This document shows, piece after piece, positions 16,893 to 25,815 of a stretch of DNA of 64,000 bases. The notes below the pieces were generated by a model, which did not search any database, was not told the DNA's origin, and worked only from the letters and a program-made list of their open reading frames with translations. Made by a program: the position numbers and the translations under genes. Positions within the stretch are counted from its first letter, which is position 1; each line of letters begins with the position of its first letter. The DNA comes from Streptomyces roseoviridis (GTDB lineage Bacteria; Actinomycetota; Actinomycetes; Streptomycetales; Streptomycetaceae). The DNA lies in contig NZ_BAAAWU010000001.1 of assembly GCF_039535235.1 (NCBI RefSeq), positions 1,984,001 through 2,048,000 on the forward strand. The letters run 5' to 3'.

Positions 16893-18263
16893 GTGAGCAC
16901 CTCCCGCAGCGACCTCTCCAAGTCCGCCTACGACCACCTGTGGATGCACTTCACCCGCATGTCGTCGTACGAGAACAACCCCGTGCCCACCATCGTCCGC
17001 GGTGAGGGCACCTACATCTACGACGACAAGGGCAGGAAGTACCTCGACGGCCTCGCCGGCCTGTTCGTGGTCCAGGCCGGACACGGCCGCACCGAGCTCG
17101 CCGAGACCGCCGCCCGCCAGGCCAAGGAGCTCGCCTTCTTCCCGGTGTGGTCCTACGCCCACCCCAAGGCCGTCGAGCTGGCCGAGCGCCTCGCGAACGA
17201 GGCCCCCGGCGACCTCAACAAGGTGTTCTTCACCACCGGCGGCGGCGAGGCCGTCGAGACCGCCTGGAAGCTCGCCAAGCAGTACTTCAAGCTGGTCGGC
17301 AAGCCCACCAAGTACAAGGTCATCTCGCGTGCGGTCGCCTACCACGGCACCCCGCAGGGCGCCCTGTCCATCACCGGCCTGCCCGGCCTGAAGGCCCCCT
17401 TCGAGCCGCTGGTCCCCGGCGCGCACAAGGTGCCGAACACCAACATCTACCGCGCGCCGCTCTTCGGCGACGACCCCGAGGCCTTCGGCCGCTGGGCCGC
17501 CGACCAGATCGAGCAGCAGATCCTCTTCGAGGGCCCCGACACCGTCGCCGCGGTCTTCCTGGAGCCGGTGCAGAACGCCGGTGGCTGCTTCCCGCCGCCG
17601 CCCGGGTACTTCAAGCGGGTCCGCGAGATCTGCGACCAGTACGACGTGCTGCTCGTCTCCGACGAGGTCATCTGCGCCTTCGGCCGCCTCGGCACCACCT
17701 TCGCCTGCGACAAGTTCGGCTACGTGCCGGACATGATCACCTGCGCGAAGGGCATGACCTCGGGCTACTCCCCGATCGGCGCCTGCATCATCTCCGACCG
17801 CCTGGCCGAGCCGTTCTACAAGGGTGACAACACCTTCCTGCACGGCTACACCTTCGGCGGCCACCCGGTCTCCGCGGCCGTCGGCCTCGCCAACCTCGAC
17901 CTCTTCGAGAAGGAGAAGCTGAACCAGCACGTGCTCGACAACGAAGGCAACTTCCTGTCGACCCTGCAGAAGCTGCACGACCTGCCGATCGTCGGCGACG
18001 TCCGCGGCAACGGCTTCTTCTACGGCATCGAGCTCGTCAAGGACAAGGCCACCAAGGAGTCCTTCAACGACGAGGAGACCGAGCGCGTCCTGTACGGCTT
18101 CCTCTCCAAGGCGCTGTTCGACAACGGCCTGTACTGCCGTGCCGACGACCGTGGCGACCCGGTCATCCAGCTGGCTCCGCCGCTGATCTCCGACCAGTCC
18201 ACCTTCGACGAGATCGAGTCGATCCTCCGCGCCACCCTCACCGAGGCGTGGACGAAGCTCTGA
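16893..18263 (+). CDS. Class III aminotransferase, putrescine/GABA type
   Basis: This PLP-dependent omega-aminotransferase of 456 residues moves the terminal amino group of a diamine or omega-amino acid to an oxo acid. PLP contacts are visible as TTGGGEAVETAWK, Asp257 in LVSDEVICAFGR and the Schiff-base Lys286 in CAKGMTSGYSP. It starts at GTG 16893, two bases after the Lrp stop, with GGGG about 11 bases upstream. With the dehydrogenases and the Pot importer it gives a path from putrescine through gamma-aminobutyraldehyde to GABA. Whether it acts on putrescine or on GABA itself cannot be told from sequence. Confidence 0.87.
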   Translation: MSTSRSDLSKSAYDHLWMHFTRMSSYENNPVPTIVRGEGTYIYDDKGRKYLDGLAGLFVVQAGHGRTELAETAARQAKELAFFPVWSYAHPKAVELAERLANEAPGDLNKVFFTTGGGEAVETAWKLAKQYFKLVGKPTKYKVISRAVAYHGTPQGALSITGLPGLKAPFEPLVPGAHKVPNTNIYRAPLFGDDPEAFGRWAADQIEQQILFEGPDTVAAVFLEPVQNAGGCFPPPPGYFKRVREICDQYDVLLVSDEVICAFGRLGTTFACDKFGYVPDMITCAKGMTSGYSPIGACIISDRLAEPFYKGDNTFLHGYTFGGHPVSAAVGLANLDLFEKEKLNQHVLDNEGNFLSTLQKLHDLPIVGDVRGNGFFYGIELVKDKATKESFNDEETERVLYGFLSKALFDNGLYCRADDRGDPVIQLAPPLISDQSTFDEIESILRATLTEAWTKL

Positions 18264-18301
18264 TCCTCCCGAAGCATCACGCCGCCCTCACGGCGTGACC
18301 C

Positions 18302-18348
18302 CGGCCCGGGCGTGCCGCCATCCGAGTGGATGGCGGCGGCCCGGGCCG
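18302..18348 (+). terminator. Two-part stem-loop terminator after the aminotransferase
   Basis: An inner perfect 10-bp stem (GCCGCCATCC with its complement, loop GAGT) is stacked on an outer 10-bp stem of CGGCCCGGGC with small bulges. It lies 39 bases after the stop. Confidence 0.8.
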
Positions 18349-18399
18349 CGTGCTGTCCGTACAAACCGATGTGAATCCTTAACGTGCCGGAAAGGCCCA

Positions 18400-19206
18400 G
18401 TGACCGACCGGCCCGCCCTCTCGTTCCCCCATCCAGGGGAACGACAACGGACCGGCTTCCACATCGAGGTGTACGCGATGGCCCCACCGGACAACGACGT
18501 GCTCTGGGCGCGTTCCCTGCGCTGCGCCCTGGCCGGCTCCGACGTGCTGACCGGCGTCTCCGTCGGCGTGCGCGAGGGCGAGATCCTCGCCCTCGTCGGC
18601 CCGCGCGGCAGCGGCAAGACCACCCTCATGCGGTGCCTGTCCGGCCAGCTCGTCCCCGAACAGGGCGAGATCTGGTTCAACAGCACCCCCGTCCACACCA
18701 TGAACCACAGCCGGCGCGAACGGCTCCGCCGCGACCGCTTCGCCTGGATCGACCCCGAGCCGGGCCTCGTCCCCGAGCTCACCGGCTGGGAGAACGCCGC
18801 CCTCCCCCTGCTGCTGCGCGGGGTGTCCCACCGGGCCGCGAGGACCGCCGCCACCGAGTGGCTCGAACGCCTCGACGTCGGCGCCGCCGCCCGCAAACGC
18901 CCCTCCACGCTCCCCCACCCGCAGCGGCAGCGGATCGCCATCGCCCGCGCGCTCGTCACCACTCCGTCCGTGCTCTTCGCCGACGAGCCGACCGCCACCC
19001 TGCACCGCGCCGACGGCGCGCAGGTCCTGCGCACCCTCGCCGCTGCGGCCCGCTCCCACGGCATCACCGTGCTGCTCGCGACGCACGACCCGGAGGTCGC
19101 CGCCGTCGCCGACCGCACGGTCGCGCTCCTCGACGGACGCCGCGTCGGCTCCGTACCACCGGCCACCGGGGCGGAGGGCGTCACGGCGTGCTCGCTCTCC
19201 GTCTAG
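18400..19206 (+). CDS. ABC transporter ATP-binding protein with degenerate signature motif
   Basis: This ABC ATPase of 268 residues is related to the LolD/MacB group. Walker A is intact (GPRGSGKTT) and Walker B reads VLFADEPT. The signature that should be LSGGQ reads LPHPQ, the Q-loop glutamine is replaced by an acidic/Pro stretch (WIDPEPGLV), and the D-loop reads ATLH. ATP binding therefore looks possible while turnover may be slow or shared with another subunit. I chose the GTG at 18400 behind GGAAAGG; an ATG at 18478 is possible. It overlaps the membrane partner by 19 bp. Confidence 0.75.
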   Translation: MTDRPALSFPHPGERQRTGFHIEVYAMAPPDNDVLWARSLRCALAGSDVLTGVSVGVREGEILALVGPRGSGKTTLMRCLSGQLVPEQGEIWFNSTPVHTMNHSRRERLRRDRFAWIDPEPGLVPELTGWENAALPLLLRGVSHRAARTAATEWLERLDVGAAARKRPSTLPHPQRQRIAIARALVTTPSVLFADEPTATLHRADGAQVLRTLAAAARSHGITVLLATHDPEVAAVADRTVALLDGRRVGSVPPATGAEGVTACSLSV

Positions 19207-20270
19207 TCCGCGGGACCCACCCCGTCGTCCAGCTCCGCCGGCTCGCCGTCGCCACGGCCGCCGCCGGGGTGGGCTTCCTGCTGCTGTGCGCCCTCGGCTA
19301 CGCGGTCGGCCATCCCGGCTCCCCCACCGCGGCCCTGCGGCTGCTGTGGTGCGTGCTCCCGCTCGCCGCGACCGTGCAGTTCGCGGTCGCCGTCGCCCGC
19401 ACCGACCCCAGCACCCGGCCACGGCCCGGCCTCTGTGCGATCGGCCTCGGCCCCGCCCGGCTCACCGCCGTCGCCGCGGCCTCCACGGCCGTCTCCTGCA
19501 CCCTCGGCTCCGCCGTCGCCCTGCTGTTCTACCTGCATCTGCGCGGCGACCTCACCGGCCTGCCCTTCGACGGCGCGGCAGCCGGGCTGCTCGCCGCCGA
19601 CCAGCCCGTCCCGCTCGCGGCGGCCCTGACCCTCCTCGCGATCGTCCCCGTCACCGCGTCGGCGGCGGCCGCCCTGGCCCTGCGCCCCCGCAGCCGGCCG
19701 GCCCCCTCCGGCACGTCACCGACCTCGGGCCTCCCCTGGGGCATCGCCCTCCTCGCGGTGGGCCTCGCCGTCGAGACGTACGCGGCCCGCGGCGACGGCG
19801 GAGGCGTCCTCACCGGCTGGATCCTCACCGCGGTCGGCCTGGCCACGATGGGCCCCGGCCTCACCTACGGCTGCGGCCGCCTGCTCCAGACGGCCCGCCC
19901 CGGCGCGGTCCGGCTGCTCGCCGGCCGGGTCCTGATGAACGACTCGCGCCGCATCGGCCGCCCGCTCGGCGTGGTCTGCGCCGTCGGCTCGGGCGCGGTC
20001 GCCGGATACGTGCTCCACGACGGCGCCGTCGACGCCCTCGCCTGGCTCGGCGTGGCCCTGGTGGTGGGCTGCACCACGGCGACCCTGCTGACCGCGGCCC
20101 TGGAGTCCCGCCAGACCCGCGCCCACACCACCGAGGCCCTCCGCCGCCTCGGCGCGCCGCCCACGGTCCTGCGCACCACGGCCCTGCTCCGCGCCGCCGT
20201 CCTCATCGCCCTGTTCACCCCGCTCACCTGGACCGTCGGCACGCTCGCCGCGGTACCCCTGCGCGGCTGA
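19188..20270 (+). CDS. Integral membrane protein, probable ABC permease partner
   Basis: The protein has 360 residues, mostly hydrophobic, with about eight membrane helices and no FtsX-type extracellular domain. Near the C-terminus, TEALRRLGAPPTVLRTTALLRA resembles the coupling segment of FtsX/MacB-type permeases. The GTG at 19188 follows GGAGGG by nine bases and lies inside the end of the ATPase gene, so the two are translated together. They probably form one transporter or mechanotransmission pair. The substrate is unknown. Confidence 0.7.
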   Translation: MLALRLVRGTHPVVQLRRLAVATAAAGVGFLLLCALGYAVGHPGSPTAALRLLWCVLPLAATVQFAVAVARTDPSTRPRPGLCAIGLGPARLTAVAAASTAVSCTLGSAVALLFYLHLRGDLTGLPFDGAAAGLLAADQPVPLAAALTLLAIVPVTASAAAALALRPRSRPAPSGTSPTSGLPWGIALLAVGLAVETYAARGDGGGVLTGWILTAVGLATMGPGLTYGCGRLLQTARPGAVRLLAGRVLMNDSRRIGRPLGVVCAVGSGAVAGYVLHDGAVDALAWLGVALVVGCTTATLLTAALESRQTRAHTTEALRRLGAPPTVLRTTALLRAAVLIALFTPLTWTVGTLAAVPLRG

Positions 20271-20349
20271 GCGGACGGCCGGACCGACACGGGACCGTGC
20301 CGGGGCCGCGCGCCGCGCCGGCCCGGTCCCGCACCCCGCGCACCGCCCC

Positions 20350-20355
20350 TATCGT
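20350..20355 (+). promoter_or_regulatory. Putative -10 of a leaderless transcript
   Basis: TATCGT lies six bases before the ATG at 20362, in a region with no Shine-Dalgarno sequence. Confidence 0.5.
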
Positions 20356-20361
20356 GGCCGC

Positions 20362-21459
20362 ATGACGCACGAGCGCGAGATCCACTCACCGGACGAGTTC
20401 GACGCGGTGCTCGCCGCGCACGGCTCCCTCACCGGCTACCGGATCCAGTCCGTCGATCTCACCGACCGGACCTTCGCCCTGCTCACCGTCCCCGCCGCCG
20501 GCGCCGTGTTCCTGGGCTGCGCGCTGCAGCCGGAGGCCGCGGCGAAGGTGCGGGCGGACGGGGCGCTGGTGTTCCCGCCGGTGCCGGACCTTCCGTTCGC
20601 CCCGTACCGGGCCCGGCTCTACTCCCCCGAAGAGCTGTACGAGGGCATCGCCGACCGTCCGTACGAGGACACGCCGGACGCCCTCGCGTACGGCTGGTTC
20701 CAGCGGACGAAGGCGGACGGCGACGTCTTCGCGTCGATGCTCCGGGCGATCCACGACGACGCCGTCTCGGACGCCCTGGACGAGCACCTGGCGGGGGCGC
20801 GGGTGGTGGGGGTGATGGGCGGGCACCGGATGGGCCGGGGCACGGACGCGTACGCGGGGGCCGCCAGGCTCGGCCGCTCGCTGACCCGGGCGGGCCTGAC
20901 GGTGGCGACGGGCGGCGGGCCGGGCGCGATGGAGGCGGCGAACCTGGGCGCGTACACGGCACCGTTCGACGACGGGGTCCTCGACGAGGCCCTGGAGCTG
21001 CTCGCGAAGGCGCCGTCCTTCCGGCCCTCGGTGACGGACTGGGCGCGCGCCGCGTTCGGGGTGCGGGCGCGGTGGCCGCGCGGCGGCGACTCGGTCGGCA
21101 TCCCGACCTGGTTCTACGGCCACGAGCCGCCCAACGCGTTCGCGGGGCACATCGCGAAGTACTTCGCCAACGCGACCCGCGAGGACGGTCTGCTGGCGCG
21201 GTCGACGGCCGGTGTGGTGTTCCTGCCGGGCGCCGCGGGCACGGTGCAGGAGGTCTTCGACAACGCGACGCCGAACTACTACGGGTCGCGGGGCGCCCCG
21301 ACCCCGATGGTGCTGGTGGACCGGGTCCACTGGACCGAGCGGCTGCCGGTGTGGCCGCTGCTGTCCGCGCTGGCGGCCGAGCGTCCGATGGCGGCGCGGA
21401 TCGCGCTGGTGGACTCGGTCGACGAGGCCCCTCAGGCGCTGGCGCGGCTCGCGCCGTAG
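20362..21459 (+). CDS. LOG-like Rossmann-fold protein with N-terminal extension
   Basis: This protein of 365 residues contains a LOG/lysine-decarboxylase-like core. GVMGGHRMGRG and ATGGGPGAMEAANLGAY match the nucleotide-binding part. The second family motif PGGxGTxxE reads PGAAGTVQE, so one glycine is replaced by alanine. An N-terminal domain of about 140 residues precedes the core. LOG enzymes release cytokinin-type bases from nucleotide monophosphates, but the length and motif change make that activity uncertain; a nucleotide hydrolase or binding role is possible. The gene is monocistronic, with a leaderless-type start, and overlaps the next convergent gene by 28 bp. Confidence 0.75.
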   Translation: MTHEREIHSPDEFDAVLAAHGSLTGYRIQSVDLTDRTFALLTVPAAGAVFLGCALQPEAAAKVRADGALVFPPVPDLPFAPYRARLYSPEELYEGIADRPYEDTPDALAYGWFQRTKADGDVFASMLRAIHDDAVSDALDEHLAGARVVGVMGGHRMGRGTDAYAGAARLGRSLTRAGLTVATGGGPGAMEAANLGAYTAPFDDGVLDEALELLAKAPSFRPSVTDWARAAFGVRARWPRGGDSVGIPTWFYGHEPPNAFAGHIAKYFANATREDGLLARSTAGVVFLPGAAGTVQEVFDNATPNYYGSRGAPTPMVLVDRVHWTERLPVWPLLSALAAERPMAARIALVDSVDEAPQALARLAP

Positions 21460-21821
21460 TCGGTGGCGTCCATCAGGGCCTCGGCGTACGGCCATCCGTC
21501 GACGCGGGCGCCGCGCGCGCCGGGGCGCACGGCGGCTTCGAGGAGCCGCCGTGCGGTCCCCGGCTCGTACAGGTTCAGCCACTCCTGCCCGGGCAGGCGG
21601 ATCACGGTGCCCGACTCGAAGGAGCAGTTCGAGACGACGCGGTTCCCGGCCGGTGCGAACACCAGCGCGAACCGCTGCCGGTCGGCTCCCGCCCCGCCGC
21701 CCCGGAAGAACGTCAGGGTCAGCCGGCAGTCCTCGTAGCGGGGCCGGATCCGCTGCCGCACGGTCCAGTGCCAGGTGGTCCCGCCGACCACGAGCCGGCG
21801 GAGCCGGCGGTCCTTCCTCAC
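21432..21821 (-). CDS. Hypothetical protein, small basic N-terminus
   Basis: The 129-residue product is not recognised. It opens VRKDRRLRRLVVGG, continues with alternating beta-like segments (TWHWTVRQRIRPRYEDCRLT) and ends with LPGQEWLNLYEPGTARRLL, which is conserved-looking. I chose the GTG at 21821: it is six bases after TACGGT, the pattern of other leaderless genes here, and the longer open frame upstream is low-complexity shadow. Its 3' end overlaps the LOG-like gene in antisense by 28 bp. Confidence 0.6.
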   Translation of the reverse strand: MRKDRRLRRLVVGGTTWHWTVRQRIRPRYEDCRLTLTFFRGGGAGADRQRFALVFAPAGNRVVSNCSFESGTVIRLPGQEWLNLYEPGTARRLLEAAVRPGARGARVDGWPYAEALMDATDYGASRASA

Positions 21822-21827
21822 CGGCCC

Positions 21828-21833
21828 ACCGTA
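21828..21833 (-). promoter_or_regulatory. Putative -10 of a leaderless transcript
   Basis: On the minus strand TACGGT is followed by GGGCCG and then the GTG at 21821. Confidence 0.45.
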
Positions 21834-21979
21834 GGCCCGGCCCCGCCAGGGGCACAGCCCTTTTCCGCGAGGGCCCGGCGGGGCCGGCCGCCCCGGTCCG
21901 TCGCCGGCGGGCGGGTCCAAGGCGGGCCCACGGAAAACCGCGCGCGCCACTGGGACCGGCCGGGGGAGAATCCCGGGCG

Positions 21980-22984
21980 ATGGACGTCTTCGTGTGCGCG
22001 CGCTGCGACGCGGTGCTGACGGTGCCCCTGGCACGGGTGCCGCTCCCTCCGGAGGCACACCTCTCGTACGGGCACGAGCCGTACCCCGCCCTGATGGAAC
22101 CGGGGACGTACGCGGTCGACCCGGCTCCGTCGGGCCCGCCGTTCCGGGACGGGCAGGACATCGGGGAGGCGGCGGCCGCCGCGCAGGGGGTGTTCGCACC
22201 GTGGCCGGTGTCCTTCGGGGCCCGGGGCCGGATCGTGACCGCTCCGGGTGACGTGCGCGGCACGGTCCTCGTGCCCGAGAAGTGCGTCAACCACTGTCTG
22301 GGGATCGCCGCGGGGGCCGAGCCGAACCTGGAGTGCGAGTGCTGCGGGCTGCCGGTGGCGTCCCGGGTGGACGACTGCGGACTCTGGCAGACGGTGTGGC
22401 TCGAACCGGGCGCCGTGCGCCGGGTGCCCACCGGTGCCCCGGCTCCGCCCCGTACGTTCACGGCCGTCCCGCCCGTCGACCCTCCGGGCTCCTGGAGCCC
22501 CCGCTGGGAGGCGGCCATGGGGGCGGCGCTCGCCGGTCTGGTGGTCGCCTCCGGCGGGGCACGCGTCCGGCTGCCCGCCGGGCTCCTCACCGACGTGCTC
22601 GGACGTGCGCTGGACGCGCTGCTCCCGCCCGGCCCGGTCGTGCGGACGGCGGGTCCGGCCGGTCCGGGGCTGCCCGGCGACGGCCTCGACATCGCGCTCG
22701 TACCGCACGACCCGGGGACGGGCGGTCCCTGGCGCCCCGAGGGCGGCGCGGTTCCCGTACCGCTGCCGGACGGTGTGTGGGCCTGGCTGGCGCTGCCCCC
22801 GGAGACCTCGCCCCTCCCGGCGTCGGGCACCCTGCCGGAAGGAGTGCTGCGCGACGACTACCCGCTCCCGGACCACCCCTGGAGGACGCTGCAGCCGGAC
22901 CTCCGGGCCTTCCGCGGCACACTGGCCCGGATGCCGGAGGTCCGCGAACCCTGGCTGCGCGCGCTCTACGACCGCCACCTCTGA
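21980..22984 (+). CDS. Hypothetical protein with clustered cysteines (probable zinc-binding)
   Basis: This 334-residue protein of unknown function starts MDVFVCARCDAVLT. Cysteine groups CARC, CVNHC and CECCG within the first 125 residues suggest a zinc-ribbon-like N-terminal domain. The C-terminal half is Pro/Gly-rich with a late LPDGVWAWLALPPE segment. The start at 21980 is chosen by the cysteine-rich start and by GAGAAT eight bases upstream; the longer open frame before it is antisense to another gene. It is isolated, with no operon partner. Confidence 0.6.
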   Translation: MDVFVCARCDAVLTVPLARVPLPPEAHLSYGHEPYPALMEPGTYAVDPAPSGPPFRDGQDIGEAAAAAQGVFAPWPVSFGARGRIVTAPGDVRGTVLVPEKCVNHCLGIAAGAEPNLECECCGLPVASRVDDCGLWQTVWLEPGAVRRVPTGAPAPPRTFTAVPPVDPPGSWSPRWEAAMGAALAGLVVASGGARVRLPAGLLTDVLGRALDALLPPGPVVRTAGPAGPGLPGDGLDIALVPHDPGTGGPWRPEGGAVPVPLPDGVWAWLALPPETSPLPASGTLPEGVLRDDYPLPDHPWRTLQPDLRAFRGTLARMPEVREPWLRALYDRHL

Positions 22985-23077
22985 CGGCGTGAGCGGATCG
23001 GGCGGCCAGGAGGTGCGGGCCCGGGCGGACCCCGCGCACCGGACGCCGCCGAGGCCCTGCCCTTCGGGCGGACGGCG

Positions 23078-24118
23078 CTACGTTCCGGACGCGATCGAGG
23101 GGGCGCCCAGCACCACCACGTCGTCCGCCCGGAAGTCCACGTCCACCTCGGCGCCCTCGTCCGGGGTGTCCCGCAGCGCGAACTCGGCCTCCAGCAGCGG
23201 GCCTTCGCTGGGGCGGAGGGTGACGGCGACGTGGCTGCCGCGGAAGGTGCGGGTCTCGACGCGGCAGGGCAGGCCGTCGCCGGTCGCGGCGAGGTGGACG
23301 CCGGCGGGACGGACGAGGAGGCGGCGCTCGCCCTGGGGGGAGCCGTCGGGGACGGGGATCCTGCCCCAGGGGGTGTCGGCGGTGGTGCCGGTGACGGTGG
23401 CCGGGACCACGTTGCCGAAGCCGAGGAAGCGGGCGACGAACTCGGAGGCGGGCCGCCGCCACACGTCGAGGGGCGTGCCGGACTGGGCGATCCGCCCGTC
23501 GTCCATCACGACGACCCGGTCGGCGAGGGCGAAGGCCTCGCCCTGGTCGTGGGTGACGGCGAGCACCGTCGTGCCCAGCCGCCCGAACAGCTCCCGCAGT
23601 TCCAGCACGAGCCGTTCCCGCAGGCCCCGGTCGAGCTGGCCGAGCGGCTCGTCGAGCATGAGGAGCCGGGGCCGGGGGGCGAGCGCCCGCGCGAGCGCGA
23701 CACGCTGCTGTTCGCCCCCGGACAGCGCGGCGACCGCCCGCCGCCCGGCGCCGGGCAGCCCGACGAGGTCGAGGAGTTCCTCGACCCGCGCGTCCCGCTC
23801 GGCCCGGGCGACGCGCCGCATCCGCAGCCCGAAGGCGACGTTCCCGGCGACGTCCCGCTGCGGGAACAGCTGGTGGTCCTGGAACATGAGGCCGACGCCG
23901 CGCCGGTGCACGGGCACGCCGCTCTGGTCGGCGCCGTCGAGGAACACCCGCCCGTCGTCCAGCGGCTGGAGTCCGGCGACGGCCCGCAGCAACGTGGACT
24001 TGCCGCTGCCGCTGGGCCCCAGCACGCACACGATCTCGTGGTCGGCGACCTCCAGGTCCACCGCGTCGAGCACGGTGCGGTCCCCGAACCGTACGGTCGC
24101 CCGGCGAAGCGTCAGCAT
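23078..24118 (-). CDS. ABC transporter ATP-binding protein, thiamine-type (ThiQ-like)
   Basis: The ABC ATPase (346 residues) is the third gene of a riboswitch-controlled importer. Walker A is GPSGSGKST, the signature is LSGGEQQR and Walker B is LLMLDEP, followed by the switch THDQGEA. A TOBE-like C-terminal domain makes it longer than enterobacterial ThiQ and nearer to the Fbp/Pot type. It starts at ATG 24118 in an ATGA overlap with the permease. The thiamine assignment rests on the TPP riboswitch and the ThiB-like binding protein upstream. Confidence 0.85.
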   Translation of the reverse strand: MLTLRRATVRFGDRTVLDAVDLEVADHEIVCVLGPSGSGKSTLLRAVAGLQPLDDGRVFLDGADQSGVPVHRRGVGLMFQDHQLFPQRDVAGNVAFGLRMRRVARAERDARVEELLDLVGLPGAGRRAVAALSGGEQQRVALARALAPRPRLLMLDEPLGQLDRGLRERLVLELRELFGRLGTTVLAVTHDQGEAFALADRVVVMDDGRIAQSGTPLDVWRRPASEFVARFLGFGNVVPATVTGTTADTPWGRIPVPDGSPQGERRLLVRPAGVHLAATGDGLPCRVETRTFRGSHVAVTLRPSEGPLLEAEFALRDTPDEGAEVDVDFRADDVVVLGAPSIASGT

Positions 24119-25815
24119 CAGAACTCCCCCGAGGTCCGGTCGGTACGGAGCCGTTCGAGCAGCAGCAGGGACACCGCGCACACCACCATGAGGATCGTCG
24201 AGAGGGCCATGGCCTGGCCGTAGTTGAGCTCGCCGGGCCGGTTCAGGAGCCGGGCCACGGCCACCGGGAGGGTCGGGTTGTCGGGGCGGGCGACGAACAC
24301 GGTCGCCCCGAACTCGCCGAGGGACACGGCGAACGCGAAACCGGCGGCGATGAGCAGCGCCCGCCGCACCAGCGGCAGGTCGACCTCGCGCCAGGCCCGC
24401 CAGGGCGAGGCGCCCAGGACGGCAGCGGCCTCCCGCAGCCGTTCGTCGACGGCCCGCAGCACGGGCAGCATGGTCCGTACGACGAAGGGGACGCCGACCA
24501 GGGCCTGCGCGAGGGGGACGAGGATCCAGCTGGCCCGCAGGTCGAGCGGCGGCTCGTCGAGGGTGATGAGGAAGCCGAAGCCGACGGTGACGGCGGAGAC
24601 GCCGAGCGGCAGCATCAGCAGGGCGTCGAAGCCGCGCACGAGCCGCCCGGCACGCCGGGTGAGGGCCGCCGCAGCGAGCCCGCCGACGAGGACGGCGATG
24701 CCGGTCGCGGCGAGCGCGTACTGCAGCGAGTTGACGACGGTGTCGGTCAGCGGCACGAGGAAGGTGCCGGTGCCGTCGACGTGCCCCAGCGCCCGGAAGT
24801 AGTCGAGTCCGTAACCGGACGGTGTGGCCAGGGACCGTTCCACGAGCACGCCGAGCGGGGCGACGATCAGCAGCGCGATGGACAGCAGCACGGCGCCGAG
24901 CAGCGCCCACTGTCCCGCGCCGCACGGACGGCGCGCGGTCCGCTCCGGCGGGACGAGCCGCAGCGCCGTCTCCCGCCGCCGGACGGTCCGCGCGTGCACG
25001 GCGAGGATCGTGCCGACGGCGGCGAACTGCACCATGGTGAGGACGGCGGCCGTGGACAGCTGGAGCCGGTCGGCGGTCTGCCGGTAGATCTCCGTCTCCA
25101 GGGTGGAGTACGCGGGGCCGCCGAGGATCTGCACGATGCCGAAGGAGCTCGCGGTGAACAGGAACACCATGAGCGCGGCGGCGGCGACGGCCGGCCCGAG
25201 CGCGGGCAGCGTCACGGTCCGCCAGGCCCGCCAGCGGGAGGCGCCGAGCACCCGCGCGGCCTCCTCCTGGCGCGGGTCGAGCTGCGACCACAGGCCGCCG
25301 ACGGTGCGGACGACGACGGCGTAGTTGAAGAAGACGTGGGCGAGGAGGATGGCCCACACGCCGGTGTCGAGCCGGACGCCCCACAGCTCGTCGAGGAGTC
25401 CGCGCCGGCCGACGAGCGCGAGGAACGCGGTGCCGACCATGACGGTCGGCAGCACGAACGGCACGGTGACCACGGCCCGCAGGATCCGCTTGCCGGGGAA
25501 GTCGAACCGGGCCAGGACGTAGGCGCCGGGGAGCGCGACGAGCAGGGTGAGCGCCGTGGAGGCCAGGGCCTGCCACAGCGTGAACCACAGGACGTCGAGG
25601 ATGTCCGGCCGGGTCAGCGTCTCACCGAACCGGCCGAGCTCCCAGTGCCGCCCGTCCGGCCTGAGCCCGCGCCCGACGATCGAGACGACGGGCCAGGCGA
25701 AGAAGACCGCGAAGAAGGCGACGGGCAGCAGCATCAGCCCCAGCCGCGCCGCGCTTCCCCGACGGCGGCCGGAAGGGCGGCCCCGGCGGACTACTTCAGG
25801 ACGAGCGAGGTCCAC
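24118..25815 (-). CDS. ABC transporter permease, double-domain (ThiP-like)
   Basis: This permease of about 565 residues contains two copies of the binding-protein-dependent transport fold, about twelve helices. Each half has an EAA loop (EEAARVLGASRWRAWRTVTLP and REAAAVLGASPWRAWREVDLP, nearly identical in layout), as in ThiP and FbpB. The start is uncertain. The GTG at 25815, inside the end of the binding-protein gene, gives a basic N-terminus before the first helix; an ATG at 25734 would start right at the helix. It ends in an ATGA overlap with the ATPase. Confidence 0.82.
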   Translation of the reverse strand: MDLARPEVVRRGRPSGRRRGSAARLGLMLLPVAFFAVFFAWPVVSIVGRGLRPDGRHWELGRFGETLTRPDILDVLWFTLWQALASTALTLLVALPGAYVLARFDFPGKRILRAVVTVPFVLPTVMVGTAFLALVGRRGLLDELWGVRLDTGVWAILLAHVFFNYAVVVRTVGGLWSQLDPRQEEAARVLGASRWRAWRTVTLPALGPAVAAAALMVFLFTASSFGIVQILGGPAYSTLETEIYRQTADRLQLSTAAVLTMVQFAAVGTILAVHARTVRRRETALRLVPPERTARRPCGAGQWALLGAVLLSIALLIVAPLGVLVERSLATPSGYGLDYFRALGHVDGTGTFLVPLTDTVVNSLQYALAATGIAVLVGGLAAAALTRRAGRLVRGFDALLMLPLGVSAVTVGFGFLITLDEPPLDLRASWILVPLAQALVGVPFVVRTMLPVLRAVDERLREAAAVLGASPWRAWREVDLPLVRRALLIAAGFAFAVSLGEFGATVFVARPDNPTLPVAVARLLNRPGELNYGQAMALSTILMVVCAVSLLLLERLRTDRTSGEF

